Assembly: GCA_009840005.1 (NCBI GenBank)
Contig: VXOR01000076.1
Coordinates: forward strand, 1 to 64,000
Length of the DNA stretch: 64,000 nt
Direction: 5' to 3'
Origin: Gemmatimonadota bacterium
GTDB taxonomy: Bacteria; Latescibacterota; UBA2968; UBA8231
The position numbers and the translations under genes are program-made. The notes under the pieces were generated by a model. The model ran no database searches. It saw nothing but the letters and a program-made list of their open reading frames with translations, and was not told the DNA's origin. Below are positions 42,855 through 50,868 of this stretch, piece by piece (position 1 is the first letter of the stretch; the number at the start of each line of letters is the position of its first letter).

Positions 42855-42960
42855 AATACCTGACGTTACGCAGTGTTGAGGCGTTGGTGCTTCCTTCGGC
42901 TTCGATTAGGACATGACCGAATATGAGATGCTGAGCGGAGCAAAGTGGAGTCGGAGGATC
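42855..42960. repeat. Degenerate palindromic repeat, copy 5
   Basis: CTGACGTTACGCAGTG resembles the outer end of copy 4, and GATGCTGAGCGGAGCAAAG followed by GGAGTCGGA resembles the inner arm with drift. The 344-nt gap 42781-43124 holds this, a predicted promoter and a structured leader; no gene is seen. Confidence 0.5.
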
Positions 42961-42988
42961 TTGAGTCTAATTGTCGATATGATAAAAT
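42961..42988 (+). promoter_or_regulatory. Predicted promoter of the menaquinone operon
   Basis: TTGAGT (42961-42966), 16-nt spacer, TAAAAT (42983-42988). An alternative is TTGTCG (42971) with TATTAT (42994), 17-nt spacer. The first would start transcription about 42995, just before the structured leader. Confidence 0.45.
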
Positions 42989-43002
42989 AGGGCTATTATA
43001 AC

Positions 43003-43080
43003 TTGACCGTGGTCGTGGGACGCTCTTTAGCTGAGAGGTGGGGATACCTTCGGCCTAGCAACTACCAAGACCACGGTCAA
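43003..43080 (+). promoter_or_regulatory. Structured 5' leader of mqnE, possible riboswitch
   Basis: A perfect 12-bp terminal stem (TTGACCGTGGTC at 43003-43014 with GACCACGGTCAA at 43069-43080) closes a 54-nt interior that contains CTCTTTAGCTGAGAG (small hairpin) and GGTGGGGATACC, then GGCCTAGCAACTACC. It lies 45 nt before the mqnE start. The AGAGGTGGGGA and CTAGCAACTACC parts faintly recall the SAM-I core, but the second half of that riboswitch is missing. The class is not identified; a structured attenuator is equally possible. Confidence 0.5.
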
Positions 43081-43124
43081 TTTTACTAGCATCATTGGTT
43101 GTGTACTAAACGCAGGAGAAATAA

Positions 43125-44249
43125 GTGATTTACGAAGACCTCATCGGCCGCGCTGGCCTCGCAGATATCCACGACAAAGTGCTGGCTGGACAGCGCTTGA
43201 GCTTGGACGATGGTTTGCGTCTGTACGCCTGCGATGAACTGCCTGTCTTGGGCTATCTGGCCAATATCGTCCGCGAGCGCAAAAGCGGCGACACCGCCTA
43301 CTACGTGCGCAACCAGCACATCAACTACACCAACATCTGCAACAAGCTCTGTAAGTTCTGCTCCTTTTACGTCAAGCCCAAAGACGGGCGCGGCTACGTG
43401 TTGTCGCCCGAGCAAGTCGCCGCGCGAGTCGCCGAATACGACCAAGCCCCAATTACCGAGATCCACATGGTCGGCGGCGTCAATCCCAAACTGCCCTACC
43501 AGTACTACCTCGACGTCTTGCGGGCGATGAAGCAAGCCCGCCCCGCCGCGCATCTGAAGGCCTTCACCATGATCGAGATCGCCCAGATTCAGCGCATCGC
43601 CAAAAAGCCGCTGGAGGAGATCTTTGCCGACATGAAGGCGGCTGGGCTGGAGTCGCTGCCCGGCGGTGGGGCCGAGGTTTTCAGCGATCGGGTTCAGGGC
43701 GATCTCTTCTGGACTAAGGCGGACTCCGAGGAGTGGCTGGAGATCGCGCAGACGGCGCATCGAGCTGGCCTGCCTTCCAATGCTACTATGCTCTACGGCC
43801 ACATTGAAAACACCGAGGAGAAGGTCTATCACCTCGTGCGGCTGCGCGAAGTGCAGGACGAGACTGGCGGTTTTCTCTGCTATATCCCGCTTTCTTTTCA
43901 CCCTGAGCGCACCGAGTTGGAGGACTTGCCTGGGCCGACGGGTTGCCTAGATCTCAAGGAGATCGCCGTAGGGCGGCTGATGCTCGACAACTTTCCCCAC
44001 GTTAAGACCTTCTGGATTATGAACACCATTGAGATTTCGCAGACCGCGCTCTGGTACGGGGCCGACGACATCGACGGCACGGTCATGGACTACGAGATCA
44101 CCCGCAAGAGTTTCACCGAGACGCAGCAGCGGCTGACGCAGACCGAACTCTTGCAGCGCATCGTCGAGGCTGGCCGCCAGCCCTTGGAGCGCGACTCCCT
44201 CTACAATATCGTCGCCGATACTTCGACTCTGTTGGCGGCGGCTGGATAG
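43125..44249 (+). CDS. mqnE: Aminofutalosine synthase MqnE
   Basis: 374 residues from GTG 43125 with AGGAG upstream. Radical-SAM protein with the cluster ligands C72, C76, C79 (NICNKLCKFCSF). Other family marks: INYTNICNKLC, EIHMVGGVNPKLPYQYYLDV, ESLPGGGAEVFSDRV and IPLSFHPERTELEDLPGPTG. MqnE joins 3-[(1-carboxyvinyl)oxy]benzoate and SAM-derived deoxyadenosine to form aminofutalosine, early in the futalosine route to menaquinone. First gene of a four-gene operon with mqnC, mqnA and a prenyltransferase. Confidence 0.93.
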   Translation: MIYEDLIGRAGLADIHDKVLAGQRLSLDDGLRLYACDELPVLGYLANIVRERKSGDTAYYVRNQHINYTNICNKLCKFCSFYVKPKDGRGYVLSPEQVAARVAEYDQAPITEIHMVGGVNPKLPYQYYLDVLRAMKQARPAAHLKAFTMIEIAQIQRIAKKPLEEIFADMKAAGLESLPGGGAEVFSDRVQGDLFWTKADSEEWLEIAQTAHRAGLPSNATMLYGHIENTEEKVYHLVRLREVQDETGGFLCYIPLSFHPERTELEDLPGPTGCLDLKEIAVGRLMLDNFPHVKTFWIMNTIEISQTALWYGADDIDGTVMDYEITRKSFTETQQRLTQTELLQRIVEAGRQPLERDSLYNIVADTSTLLAAAG

Positions 44250-44254
44250 CACCC

Positions 44255-45397
44255 ATGATTGCCGATATTGCCGAAAAGATCTATGCCGGGGAGCGCCTCG
44301 CGCTCGATGATGCCCGCCGTCTGTACGCGCACCACAACCTCGCCGAGTTGGGGATGCTGGCGCATTGGGTGCGCCTGCAGAAACACCCCGAGCCGGTGGT
44401 CACCTACAACGTCGGGCGCAACATCAACTACACCAATGTCTGCTGGGTCAAGTGCGACTTTTGCGCCTTCTACCGGCCGCCGGGTTCCAGCGAGGGCTAC
44501 GTCCTGCCCAATGAGCAGATTTTTGCCAAAATCGACGAGTTGGTGGCCTTTGGCGGCGACGAGCCTAAGTCCTGCGAAATTCTGATGCAGGGCGGCCTCA
44601 ACCCCAAGCTGCGCCTCGATTACTACGAACAGTTGCTCTCGGCGATCAGGGACCGCTATCCGCAGGTGCAGTTACACTGTCTTTCGGCTACGGAAATCAT
44701 CTACATCGCGCACCTATCGCGGCTGCCGTTGGACGAGACCATTCGCCGCCTGCGCGACGCGGGGTTGGATTCGATACCGGGTGCCGGAGCTGAGATCCTC
44801 AACGATGAGGTGCGCGATATTATCGGCTTTCGCAAGGACCGCACCGAGGAATGGCTGGAAGTGCATCGCGTGGCGCACGCGCTGGGGATGCCGACTACGG
44901 CGACGATGATGTACGGCCATGTAGAGACGGTTGAACATCGTCTAGAGCACTTGGATCGTCTGCGGCAGCTACAGGACGAACGCGGGGGTTTCACTGCCTT
45001 CATTACTTGGAACTTCCAGCCCGATCACACGGACTTGGGCGCGGACGAGTCTCGTTGGAATGGCGCGAAAGCGACTGGGTACGACCACTTGCGCACGGTG
45101 GCCGTGGCGCGGCTCTTCCTCGACAACATTCCCAGCTTGCAGGCCTCGTGGGTGACCCAAGGGCCTAAGATCGCCCAAGTCAGCTTGCGCTACGGCATCA
45201 ACGATTTCGGCAGCACCATGCTCGAAGAAAACGTCGTCAGCGCCGCCGGCACTAGCCACACCAATGAGATGGGCTTGGATGCCATGGAGCGGCTAATCCT
45301 CGACGCAGGCTTTGCGCCGCGACGGCGCAACACTCGCTATGAACTGGTGGACTCATCCTGTCGGATCGACGCTTTGCAAGAGGCCGTCAATTCATGA
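44255..45397 (+). CDS. mqnC: Dehypoxanthine futalosine cyclase MqnC
   Basis: 380 residues, starting 5 nt after mqnE. Radical-SAM ligands C63, C67, C70 in NVCWVKCDFCAFYRPPGS, the hallmark of MqnC. Further marks: EILMQGGLNPKLRLDYYEQL, DSIPGAGAEILNDEVR and FITWNFQPDHTDL. It cyclises dehypoxanthine futalosine to cyclic DHFL. Its stop overlaps the mqnA start. Confidence 0.94.
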   Translation: MIADIAEKIYAGERLALDDARRLYAHHNLAELGMLAHWVRLQKHPEPVVTYNVGRNINYTNVCWVKCDFCAFYRPPGSSEGYVLPNEQIFAKIDELVAFGGDEPKSCEILMQGGLNPKLRLDYYEQLLSAIRDRYPQVQLHCLSATEIIYIAHLSRLPLDETIRRLRDAGLDSIPGAGAEILNDEVRDIIGFRKDRTEEWLEVHRVAHALGMPTTATMMYGHVETVEHRLEHLDRLRQLQDERGGFTAFITWNFQPDHTDLGADESRWNGAKATGYDHLRTVAVARLFLDNIPSLQASWVTQGPKIAQVSLRYGINDFGSTMLEENVVSAAGTSHTNEMGLDAMERLILDAGFAPRRRNTRYELVDSSCRIDALQEAVNS

Positions 45398-46191
45398 AGC
45401 CGCGCTTGGGCGCGGTCCCGCCGTACCTCAACACGCAGCCCCTTGTCGTTGCCCTCGAACGCGATCCCGCAACTTTCGCCCTGAGTTATTTGGTGCCCTC
45501 GCGCTGCGCGAGGGAGTTGGCAGATGGCACTATCGACGTGGGGATCATTCCCGCGATCGAATACGCCCGCAGCGCTCGCCCCTACTGGATTGTCCCCGAT
45601 ATCGCCATTGGTTCACAGGGGCCGGTGATGACGGTGCGCCTCTTCTGTCGCCGGCCGTTGCCGCAGGTCGAGCGCATAGCTTTGGATACTAGTTCCCGCA
45701 CCTCAGTGGCTTTGTTGTCCATTCTCCTGCGCGAAAAATTCGCTCTTGATCCGCAATTGATCGAAGCTCCGCCCGATTTGGAGGCCATGTTGGAGTGCGC
45801 CGACGCGGCCCTGCTCATCGGCGATCAGGTTTTCCCGCACTTGGACGGGAAATTGAAGAGCTTAGACTTGGGTCGGGAATGGACTGCTATGACCGGTTTG
45901 CCTTTTGTCTTTGCCTTTTGGGCTGGCCATCAGCAGGCGCTCACACCTGCCCATGTCCAACAATTGCAGCGGGCCAAAGATCAGGGGCTATGTCAAGTGC
46001 CGTCTATTGCCGCAGCGTACAGCCGAGAATGCGGCGGCTCGCCCGAGTTCTACGAGCGATATCTGACCCACCACATCCGCTTTGATTTGGACGAGGCCGC
46101 TCAGGCTGGTTTGCGGCTGTTCTACCAACTGGCTCACCGCTACGGCCTAATTGACGCGGTCCCTTCGCTGCGCTTTTATCCAGCGGTCTAA
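45394..46191 (+). CDS. mqnA: Chorismate dehydratase MqnA
   Basis: 265 residues; ATG overlaps the mqnC stop (ATGA). N-terminal RLGAVPPYLNTQPLVVALER, then CARELADGTIDVGIIPAIEY and LDTSSRTSVALLSILLREKF are the periplasmic-binding-protein-like fold of MqnA, which dehydrates chorismate to 3-[(1-carboxyvinyl)oxy]benzoate, the first step. mqnB and mqnD are not in the window. Confidence 0.92.
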   Translation: MKPRLGAVPPYLNTQPLVVALERDPATFALSYLVPSRCARELADGTIDVGIIPAIEYARSARPYWIVPDIAIGSQGPVMTVRLFCRRPLPQVERIALDTSSRTSVALLSILLREKFALDPQLIEAPPDLEAMLECADAALLIGDQVFPHLDGKLKSLDLGREWTAMTGLPFVFAFWAGHQQALTPAHVQQLQRAKDQGLCQVPSIAAAYSRECGGSPEFYERYLTHHIRFDLDEAAQAGLRLFYQLAHRYGLIDAVPSLRFYPAV

Positions 46192-46203
46192 AGGAAGGTC
46201 GAG

Positions 46204-47091
46204 ATGGCTCCTTTGCAGGCCATTGCGGTGTACGGCCGCATGATCAAATTCTCCCACAGCGTCTTTGCTTTGCCTTTTGCTTTTAGCGGTGCCTTGCTGG
46301 CCGCGATGCACGCTGGCATCACCCCCGCTCAGATCGGCTGGATTGCGCTGGCGATGGTGGGGGCGCGCAGTGCGGCAATGGGTTTTAATCGCCTCGTTGA
46401 CCGCCACCTCGACGCGGCCAATCCCCGCACCCAAAACCGCGAATTGCCGCGAGGCGTGGTCTCGCCGCAAGCCGTGGGGTTGTTCGTGGTTCTGTCGGCC
46501 TTGGCTTTGGTCTTGGCGGCTTATCAGCTCAATCCTTTGTGCTTTTATCTGTCGCCGCTGGTTTTGGCCGTGCTTTTGTTCTATTCGCTAACCAAGCGTT
46601 TCACTTGGGCCTCTCACTTGGTTTTGGGGCTGAGTTTGGGTGGGGCTCCGCTGGGCGCTTGGATTGCGGTCACTGGTGGTTTTGACCTCATACCGCTGCT
46701 GCTCTGCTTAGGGGTGCTGGTTTGGGTGGCTGGCTTTGACATTATCTACGCCTGTCAGGATCATGCCTTTGACGTGCGGGCCGGACTCCATTCTATCCCG
46801 GTCCGCTTTGGCATCGCCCGCGCTCTGCACATTGCCCGCGTTTTGCACTTATTGTTCGTGGTGTTGCTGATTATTGTGGGCCACATGGCTGGCTTGAGTT
46901 TTTTGTACTGGTTGGGTGTAGTAGTGGTAGCTGGATTGTTGGTGTACGAGCATCGGCTGGTGCGGGCCGACGACCTGTCTCGTATGAGCACGGCCTTTAT
47001 GACGGTCAACAGCACGGTCAGCCTGATCTACTTTGCCGCGATCTTGGCCGATCTGCTCGTCTTTGGCGAGGGGGAATTGCTGCGCTTTTGA
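46204..47091 (+). CDS. mqnP: UbiA-family prenyltransferase, predicted MqnP
   Basis: 295 residues, eight to nine membrane helices. Both aspartate-rich motifs are present: N-R-L-V-D-R-H-L-D near residue 60 (MGFNRLVDRHLDAANPRTQN) and DIIYACQDHAFDVRAG near 180. The N-terminus (YGRMIKFSHSVFALPFAFSG) is typical of MqnP/UbiA. Context in the futalosine operon points to prenylation of 1,4-dihydroxy-6-naphthoate in the inner membrane. Confidence 0.9.
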   Translation: MAPLQAIAVYGRMIKFSHSVFALPFAFSGALLAAMHAGITPAQIGWIALAMVGARSAAMGFNRLVDRHLDAANPRTQNRELPRGVVSPQAVGLFVVLSALALVLAAYQLNPLCFYLSPLVLAVLLFYSLTKRFTWASHLVLGLSLGGAPLGAWIAVTGGFDLIPLLLCLGVLVWVAGFDIIYACQDHAFDVRAGLHSIPVRFGIARALHIARVLHLLFVVLLIIVGHMAGLSFLYWLGVVVVAGLLVYEHRLVRADDLSRMSTAFMTVNSTVSLIYFAAILADLLVFGEGELLRF

Positions 47092-47102
47092 CGGGGAAAG
47101 CT

Positions 47103-47142
47103 GGCTGCGGGTTGCTTAGGTGCTAGACAATCACTAAGTAAT
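47103..47142 (+). repeat. Imperfect 40-nt direct repeat, left edge of accessory island
   Basis: GGCTGCGGGTTGCTTAGGTG and the next 20 nt align without gaps at about 70% identity with 50795-50834. It lies directly after mqnP and before the island genes. Confidence 0.4.
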
Positions 47143-47174
47143 TGAAAGCCTGTTCGCCTCAGCGGAGCAATCTA

Positions 47175-48386
47175 ATGCCAGATTTTACAGAAAAAGAACT
47201 GCTGAAAATCATCGCAGCTGGCGAAACCGACCGCGTTGAGTTCAAGGAGTCTTTGTCTGGCGGCAACGCCATTAGAATCAGGGAAACTATCTGCGCTTTT
47301 GCCAATGATTTGGCTGGACACGAAGAACCCGGTCTCGTCTTCGTCGGAGTGAAGGACAATGGAGTGATAGGCACTCTATCGGTTACAGATCAGTTGCTTC
47401 GTCAGTTGGCCGATATGAAAACCGATGGCAATATTGTACCTCCGCCCTCGCTGACGGTGGAGAAGCATAGGCTGCAAGGCAAGGAAGTTGCGGTGATCAC
47501 AGTGCAACCTTCTAACTCGCCACCGGTTCGCTTTAAGGGTGCTATCCATGTCCGTACCGGCCCTCGCCGTGGCATCGCCACAGCTCAGGACGAAAGGACT
47601 CTCAACGAAAAGCGGCGGTATGGTGACCGTCCTTTCGACCTTCAGCCGATTCCGACCGCCAGCTTGTCCGACCTCAATCTGACCCAGTTTGAGAACGAGT
47701 ACTTAACCTCAGCATTTTCGGATGAGGTACTAGCAGCAAACGACCGCAGCCTGAATGAGCAACTAGCAGCGACAAAGATGATCGTCTCCGCCGACCAGCC
47801 CACCGCGACCGTACTGGGCATACTCGCGATCGGCAAAAATCCGCAGGACTTTCTGCCAGGTGCTTATGTGCAATTCCTCAGAATCGATGGCAACGAATAC
47901 GCTGATGAGATAATCGACGCCCAAGAGATACGCGGTGCCATCCCGGAACTTCTACGCCAGCTCAAAGAAAAACTGACGGCCCACAATCGCATCGCTGTGG
48001 ATATTACAACCAGCTACATCGAACAACGAACAGAGTTGTACCCCATTGAAGCATTGCACCAGATTACTCGCAACGCAGTGATGCACAGGACTTACGAGGC
48101 AACCAACGCGCCCGTTCATGTCTATTGGTTCAATGACCGCATTGAGATTTTGAGTCCCGGCGGTGCATTTGGGGCAGTGACAATCTCTAGTTTTGGAGAG
48201 CCGGGGTTGGTTGATTATCGCAATCCAAATCTTGCGGACGCGATGAGAACACTCGGATTTGTTCAGCGTTTTGGCGTAGGAATACCGATAGCCAAGAATC
48301 TATTGGCGGAGGCGGGACATCCGGAACCTGAATTTGATATTTCCAATGATTTTGTGCGGGTAACAGTAAAAGCTAGGGGGGCATAA
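47175..48386 (+). CDS. AlbA_2/Schlafen-type DNA-binding protein with RecG-like C-terminus
   Basis: 403 residues from ATG 47175 (the 11 upstream in-frame residues lack a start signal). Residues about 5-130 are the AlbA_2 domain: ETDRVEFKESLSGGNAIRIR, ICAFANDLAGHEEPGLVFVG, VITVQPSNSPPVRFKGAIHV and TGPRRGIATAQDE. The C-terminal part (IEALHQITRNAVMHRTYEAT, then WFNDRIEILSPGGAFGAVTI and RFGVGIPIAKNLLAEAGHPE) is the HATPase_c_4/RecG-like C-terminal domain. Such proteins are annotated as putative transcriptional regulators or defence-associated factors. It is followed at once by a ParA-like gene. Confidence 0.8.
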   Translation: MPDFTEKELLKIIAAGETDRVEFKESLSGGNAIRIRETICAFANDLAGHEEPGLVFVGVKDNGVIGTLSVTDQLLRQLADMKTDGNIVPPPSLTVEKHRLQGKEVAVITVQPSNSPPVRFKGAIHVRTGPRRGIATAQDERTLNEKRRYGDRPFDLQPIPTASLSDLNLTQFENEYLTSAFSDEVLAANDRSLNEQLAATKMIVSADQPTATVLGILAIGKNPQDFLPGAYVQFLRIDGNEYADEIIDAQEIRGAIPELLRQLKEKLTAHNRIAVDITTSYIEQRTELYPIEALHQITRNAVMHRTYEATNAPVHVYWFNDRIEILSPGGAFGAVTISSFGEPGLVDYRNPNLADAMRTLGFVQRFGVGIPIAKNLLAEAGHPEPEFDISNDFVRVTVKARGA

Positions 48387-48393
48387 CATAGCA

Positions 48394-49416
48394 ATGACCG
48401 TTCCCGTTTTGACTTTCTTCAACAATAAGGGGGGTGTCGGCAAGACCTCACTTGTCTATCACCTGGCGTGGATGCTGTCCGACAGTGGTTATCGGGTGCT
48501 GGCCTGCGATCTCGATCCACAGGCGAATCTTACCGCTGCATTTCTGGATGAAGATCAGTTGGAAAAGATATGGGATGAAGACAACGAAGCATCCGCGAAG
48601 ACTATCCTGCAATGCGTCCGACCTCTGACGAGAGTTGGCGACATCAAAAACCCGACGCTCGTCGATATCACATCTACGCTTATATCTAGACTGTGCCTGA
48701 TTCCGGGAGACTTGGCGCTGGCCGGATTCGAAGATACTCTGTCGTCAGAATGGCCTAACGCATTGGGTTCTAGTGAGTTGTACCGTCCCTTTCGCATTTT
48801 GACTTCCTTCTCGACCGTCATGCAGTCTGGGGCTACACAGATGGACGCCTCAATCATCTTGGCCGACGTCGGCCCCAATCTTGGTGCGATCAATCGTTCC
48901 GCGCTGATTGCCAGTGATTACATCATCGTTCCGCTGGGTGCTGACCTGTTTTCGCTCCAAGGTCTGCGCAATCTCGGCCCGACGCTGAATCGGTGGCGAC
49001 AAGATTGGCAACGGAGAAGGGATCACTGGGCGCAACCCGACTTTCCACTGCCGAATGGGGACATGCAGCCCGTCGGCTATGTAGTGCAACAGCACAGCGT
49101 CCGTCTGAATCGCCCCGTTATCGCGTATGACAAATGGGTCAATCGCATGCCGGAAGAATACGCTCGCAACCTACGCGACGATAACGAAGGACCGTACCCC
49201 GAGACACCGGCACAGGATAAAAAACACGCCCTCGCTACCGTCAAGCACTACCGGAGCTTGGTGCCGATGGCTCAGGAAGCACGCAAGCCCATTTTTCACC
49301 TCACCACGGCCGATGGTGCCATTGGTAGCCATGCTGCCGCGGCAAAAGACGCACACCAGGATTTTAGAGACTTGGCGAAGAAAATCATACAAAGAATCAA
49401 TCTCGGGGACCCGTGA
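48394..49416 (+). CDS. ParA-like SIMIBI ATPase
   Basis: 340 residues. Deviant Walker A NNKGGVGKTSLVYHLAWML at about 10-28, DLDPQANLTAAF for the A' motif and ASIILADVGPNLGAINRSAL for Walker B, as in ParA/Soj. A lengthened C-terminal region (YDKWVNRMPEEYARNLRDDN; HYRSLVPMAQEARKPIFHLT) differs from chromosomal ParA and matches accessory ParA-like proteins. No parB-like gene lies nearby. It starts 7 nt after the AlbA_2 gene, so the two probably work together; the function is unknown. Confidence 0.82.
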   Translation: MTVPVLTFFNNKGGVGKTSLVYHLAWMLSDSGYRVLACDLDPQANLTAAFLDEDQLEKIWDEDNEASAKTILQCVRPLTRVGDIKNPTLVDITSTLISRLCLIPGDLALAGFEDTLSSEWPNALGSSELYRPFRILTSFSTVMQSGATQMDASIILADVGPNLGAINRSALIASDYIIVPLGADLFSLQGLRNLGPTLNRWRQDWQRRRDHWAQPDFPLPNGDMQPVGYVVQQHSVRLNRPVIAYDKWVNRMPEEYARNLRDDNEGPYPETPAQDKKHALATVKHYRSLVPMAQEARKPIFHLTTADGAIGSHAAAAKDAHQDFRDLAKKIIQRINLGDP

Positions 49417-49442
49417 TCTGCCCCGAACGATGATACGGGGGG

Positions 49443-49580
49443 ATTGAGGCTATCCGGGAGTATCTAGACGACCTCGAAGACTCGCATCTTGCCGAACAAC
49501 GCCTGAAGGATATTCACGAGAGGAAATCTCAGACCGTGCCTCTTGAGAAGGTCATAAAAGAGCATGGCTTGGCAGATTGA
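49443..49580 (+). pseudogene. RelB-family antitoxin, N-terminally truncated
   Basis: Open frame without start codon: AIREYLDDLEDSHLAEQRLK, then DIHERKSQTVPLEKVIKEHG and L-A-D. This is the C-terminal two-thirds of a RelB/ribbon-helix-helix antitoxin; the N-terminal DNA-binding strand is missing upstream of a GGGGGG run. It overlaps the start of a RelE-like fragment, the expected order. Confidence 0.7.
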
Positions 49581-49677
49581 GTTTGCCAAGGACGCCGAGC
49601 GCGAATTGAGAAGAATAGATCGACAAGCGGCAACGAAAAGGAGATGGACTCGTGATCAAGTCAACTCTAACCGATAA
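49564..49677 (+). pseudogene. RelE-family toxin, 5' fragment
   Basis: ATG 49564 begins MAWQIEFAKDAERELRRIDR and Q-A-A-T-K-R, the N-terminus of a RelE toxin, overlapping the antitoxin end as in intact relBE pairs. After about 26 residues the homology ends and the frame stops at 49677, inside the next gene. The catalytic part is gone. Confidence 0.7.
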
Positions 49678-49945
49678 ATGGCAAACCACCATCCCGGCCG
49701 AAGTCCGCAAGGCACTCCACCTCAAGCCTCGGCAGCAGCTCATCTATGAGTTGACTGACGGTGCCGTTTTGGTGAAGCCCCAGCCCGAAACGCTCAAGGA
49801 GCTATTCACACGTCAGTCGCCACAAGCCCTCAAAGCACTCCGCGACACGGCGGTCATTCAGAGCGCTGAATCCTCCAACCGCATTGAGGGGGTGACGGTC
49901 GCCCAAGCCCGCCTCGCTAGTGCTCGGCCAAGCGAAACCCCGTGA
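49652..49945 (+). CDS. AbrB-like domain joined to the start of a Fic protein (broken)
   Basis: 97 residues. The first 45 (STLTDKWQTTIPAEVRKALH; L-K-P-R-Q-Q-L-I-Y-E-L) form a SpoVT/AbrB swapped-hairpin DNA-binding domain, usual for VapB/MazE-like antitoxins. Residues about 50-88 (LFTRQSPQALKALRDTAVIQ, then S-S-N-R-I-E-G-V-T-V) are the N-terminal part of a Fic protein. The frame then diverges and stops; the Fic body continues in another frame from about 49920. A small deletion near 49910-49920 would explain this. Confidence 0.65.
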   Translation: MIKSTLTDKWQTTIPAEVRKALHLKPRQQLIYELTDGAVLVKPQPETLKELFTRQSPQALKALRDTAVIQSAESSNRIEGVTVAQARLASARPSETP

Positions 49946-50759
49946 CCGCTCCGAACAGGAGGTGCAAGACTATCGCCGCGTCTTGAACGAGATTCACTCC
50001 GACTACGCCGCTTTTTCTATCACGCCGGATACCTTGCAACTCCTACATGCCCTTTGCCAATCCGCTAGCGGCGACGCAGGCCAATTCAAACGAGTCGATA
50101 ACGACATCGTGGAATTTCTACCCGGACAGGCCCCGGTTGTTCGATTCCGCTGCGTGAAGGCCGCGGAGACCCCGGCGGCTGTAGAAGAACTCTGCCAGCA
50201 TTACCAGCACGCCCTCGATCAGGAGAATATCCCGCCGCTCATCGCCATCGCCGCCCTCATCTTGGATTTCCTTTGCATCCACCCTTTCCGGGACGGCAAC
50301 GGCCGCGTGTCTCGGCTGCTCACCCTGTTGGCGCTCTACCAGCACGGCTACGAGGTTGGTCGCTACATCAGCTTGGAACGCCTCATTGAGGAATCCCGGG
50401 AGTCTTACTACGAATGCCTCCAACTCAGTTCACAGCGCTGGCACGACGGCAAACACGAACTGACGCCTTGGTTTAACTTCCTCTTTGCGATCATCCGCCG
50501 TGCTTACGTCGAGTTCGAGGAACGCGCTGGTCAGATCAAAGCCCCACGGGGTGCCAAATCCGAGCGGGTACTCGCCGCCATCCGCGCTCAGCCGGGCGAA
50601 TTCCGCCTGAGCGACCTAGAACGCGACTGCCCCGGCGTCGGCCGCGAATGGATTCGCACCCTCTTGGCGGAGCTAAAGAAATCCGGCGATGTAGTTTGTA
50701 GCGGCCGCGGCCCGGGTGCGCGCTGGCGTTTTCTCGGGAATAAGGGTAGTAACGCTTGA
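49920..50759 (+). CDS. Fic-domain AMP-transferase-like protein, body
   Basis: 279 residues from GTG 49920, but the true gene probably began in the preceding frame. The catalytic motif HPFRDGNGR is intact at residues 121-129, preceded by the helix IAIAALILDFLCI. The start LGQAKPRDRSEQEVQDYRR is normally preceded by the S-S-N-R-I-E-G-V segment found in the upstream frame. The C-terminus (AKSERVLAAIRAQPGEFRLS; VGREWIRTLLAELKKSGDVV) is a winged helix. Fic proteins transfer AMP or other nucleotides to target hydroxyls. If GTG 49920 is used, the product lacks the N-terminal cap. Confidence 0.72.
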   Translation: MLGQAKPRDRSEQEVQDYRRVLNEIHSDYAAFSITPDTLQLLHALCQSASGDAGQFKRVDNDIVEFLPGQAPVVRFRCVKAAETPAAVEELCQHYQHALDQENIPPLIAIAALILDFLCIHPFRDGNGRVSRLLTLLALYQHGYEVGRYISLERLIEESRESYYECLQLSSQRWHDGKHELTPWFNFLFAIIRRAYVEFEERAGQIKAPRGAKSERVLAAIRAQPGEFRLSDLERDCPGVGREWIRTLLAELKKSGDVVCSGRGPGARWRFLGNKGSNA

Positions 50760-50794
50760 GTAAGGGTAGTAATAAGGGTATTAACTGAAATCCC

Positions 50795-50834
50795 GGCTGC
50801 GAGTTGCCCAAATGTTAAACAATGATTAAATAAC
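50795..50834 (+). repeat. Imperfect 40-nt direct repeat, right edge of accessory island
   Basis: GGCTGCGAGTTGCCCAAATG and the next 20 nt, about 70% identical to 47103-47142 in the same orientation, located between the Fic gene and rmlB. Confidence 0.4.
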
Positions 50835-50868
50835 GGACCACGTACCCAATCCCTAACCAAGAGCATCC

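Noticed and set aside
43020..43070. TPP riboswitch suggested by CTGAGA
   Set aside because: The other conserved half (ACCUGAU...) is absent and the stem arrangement differs.
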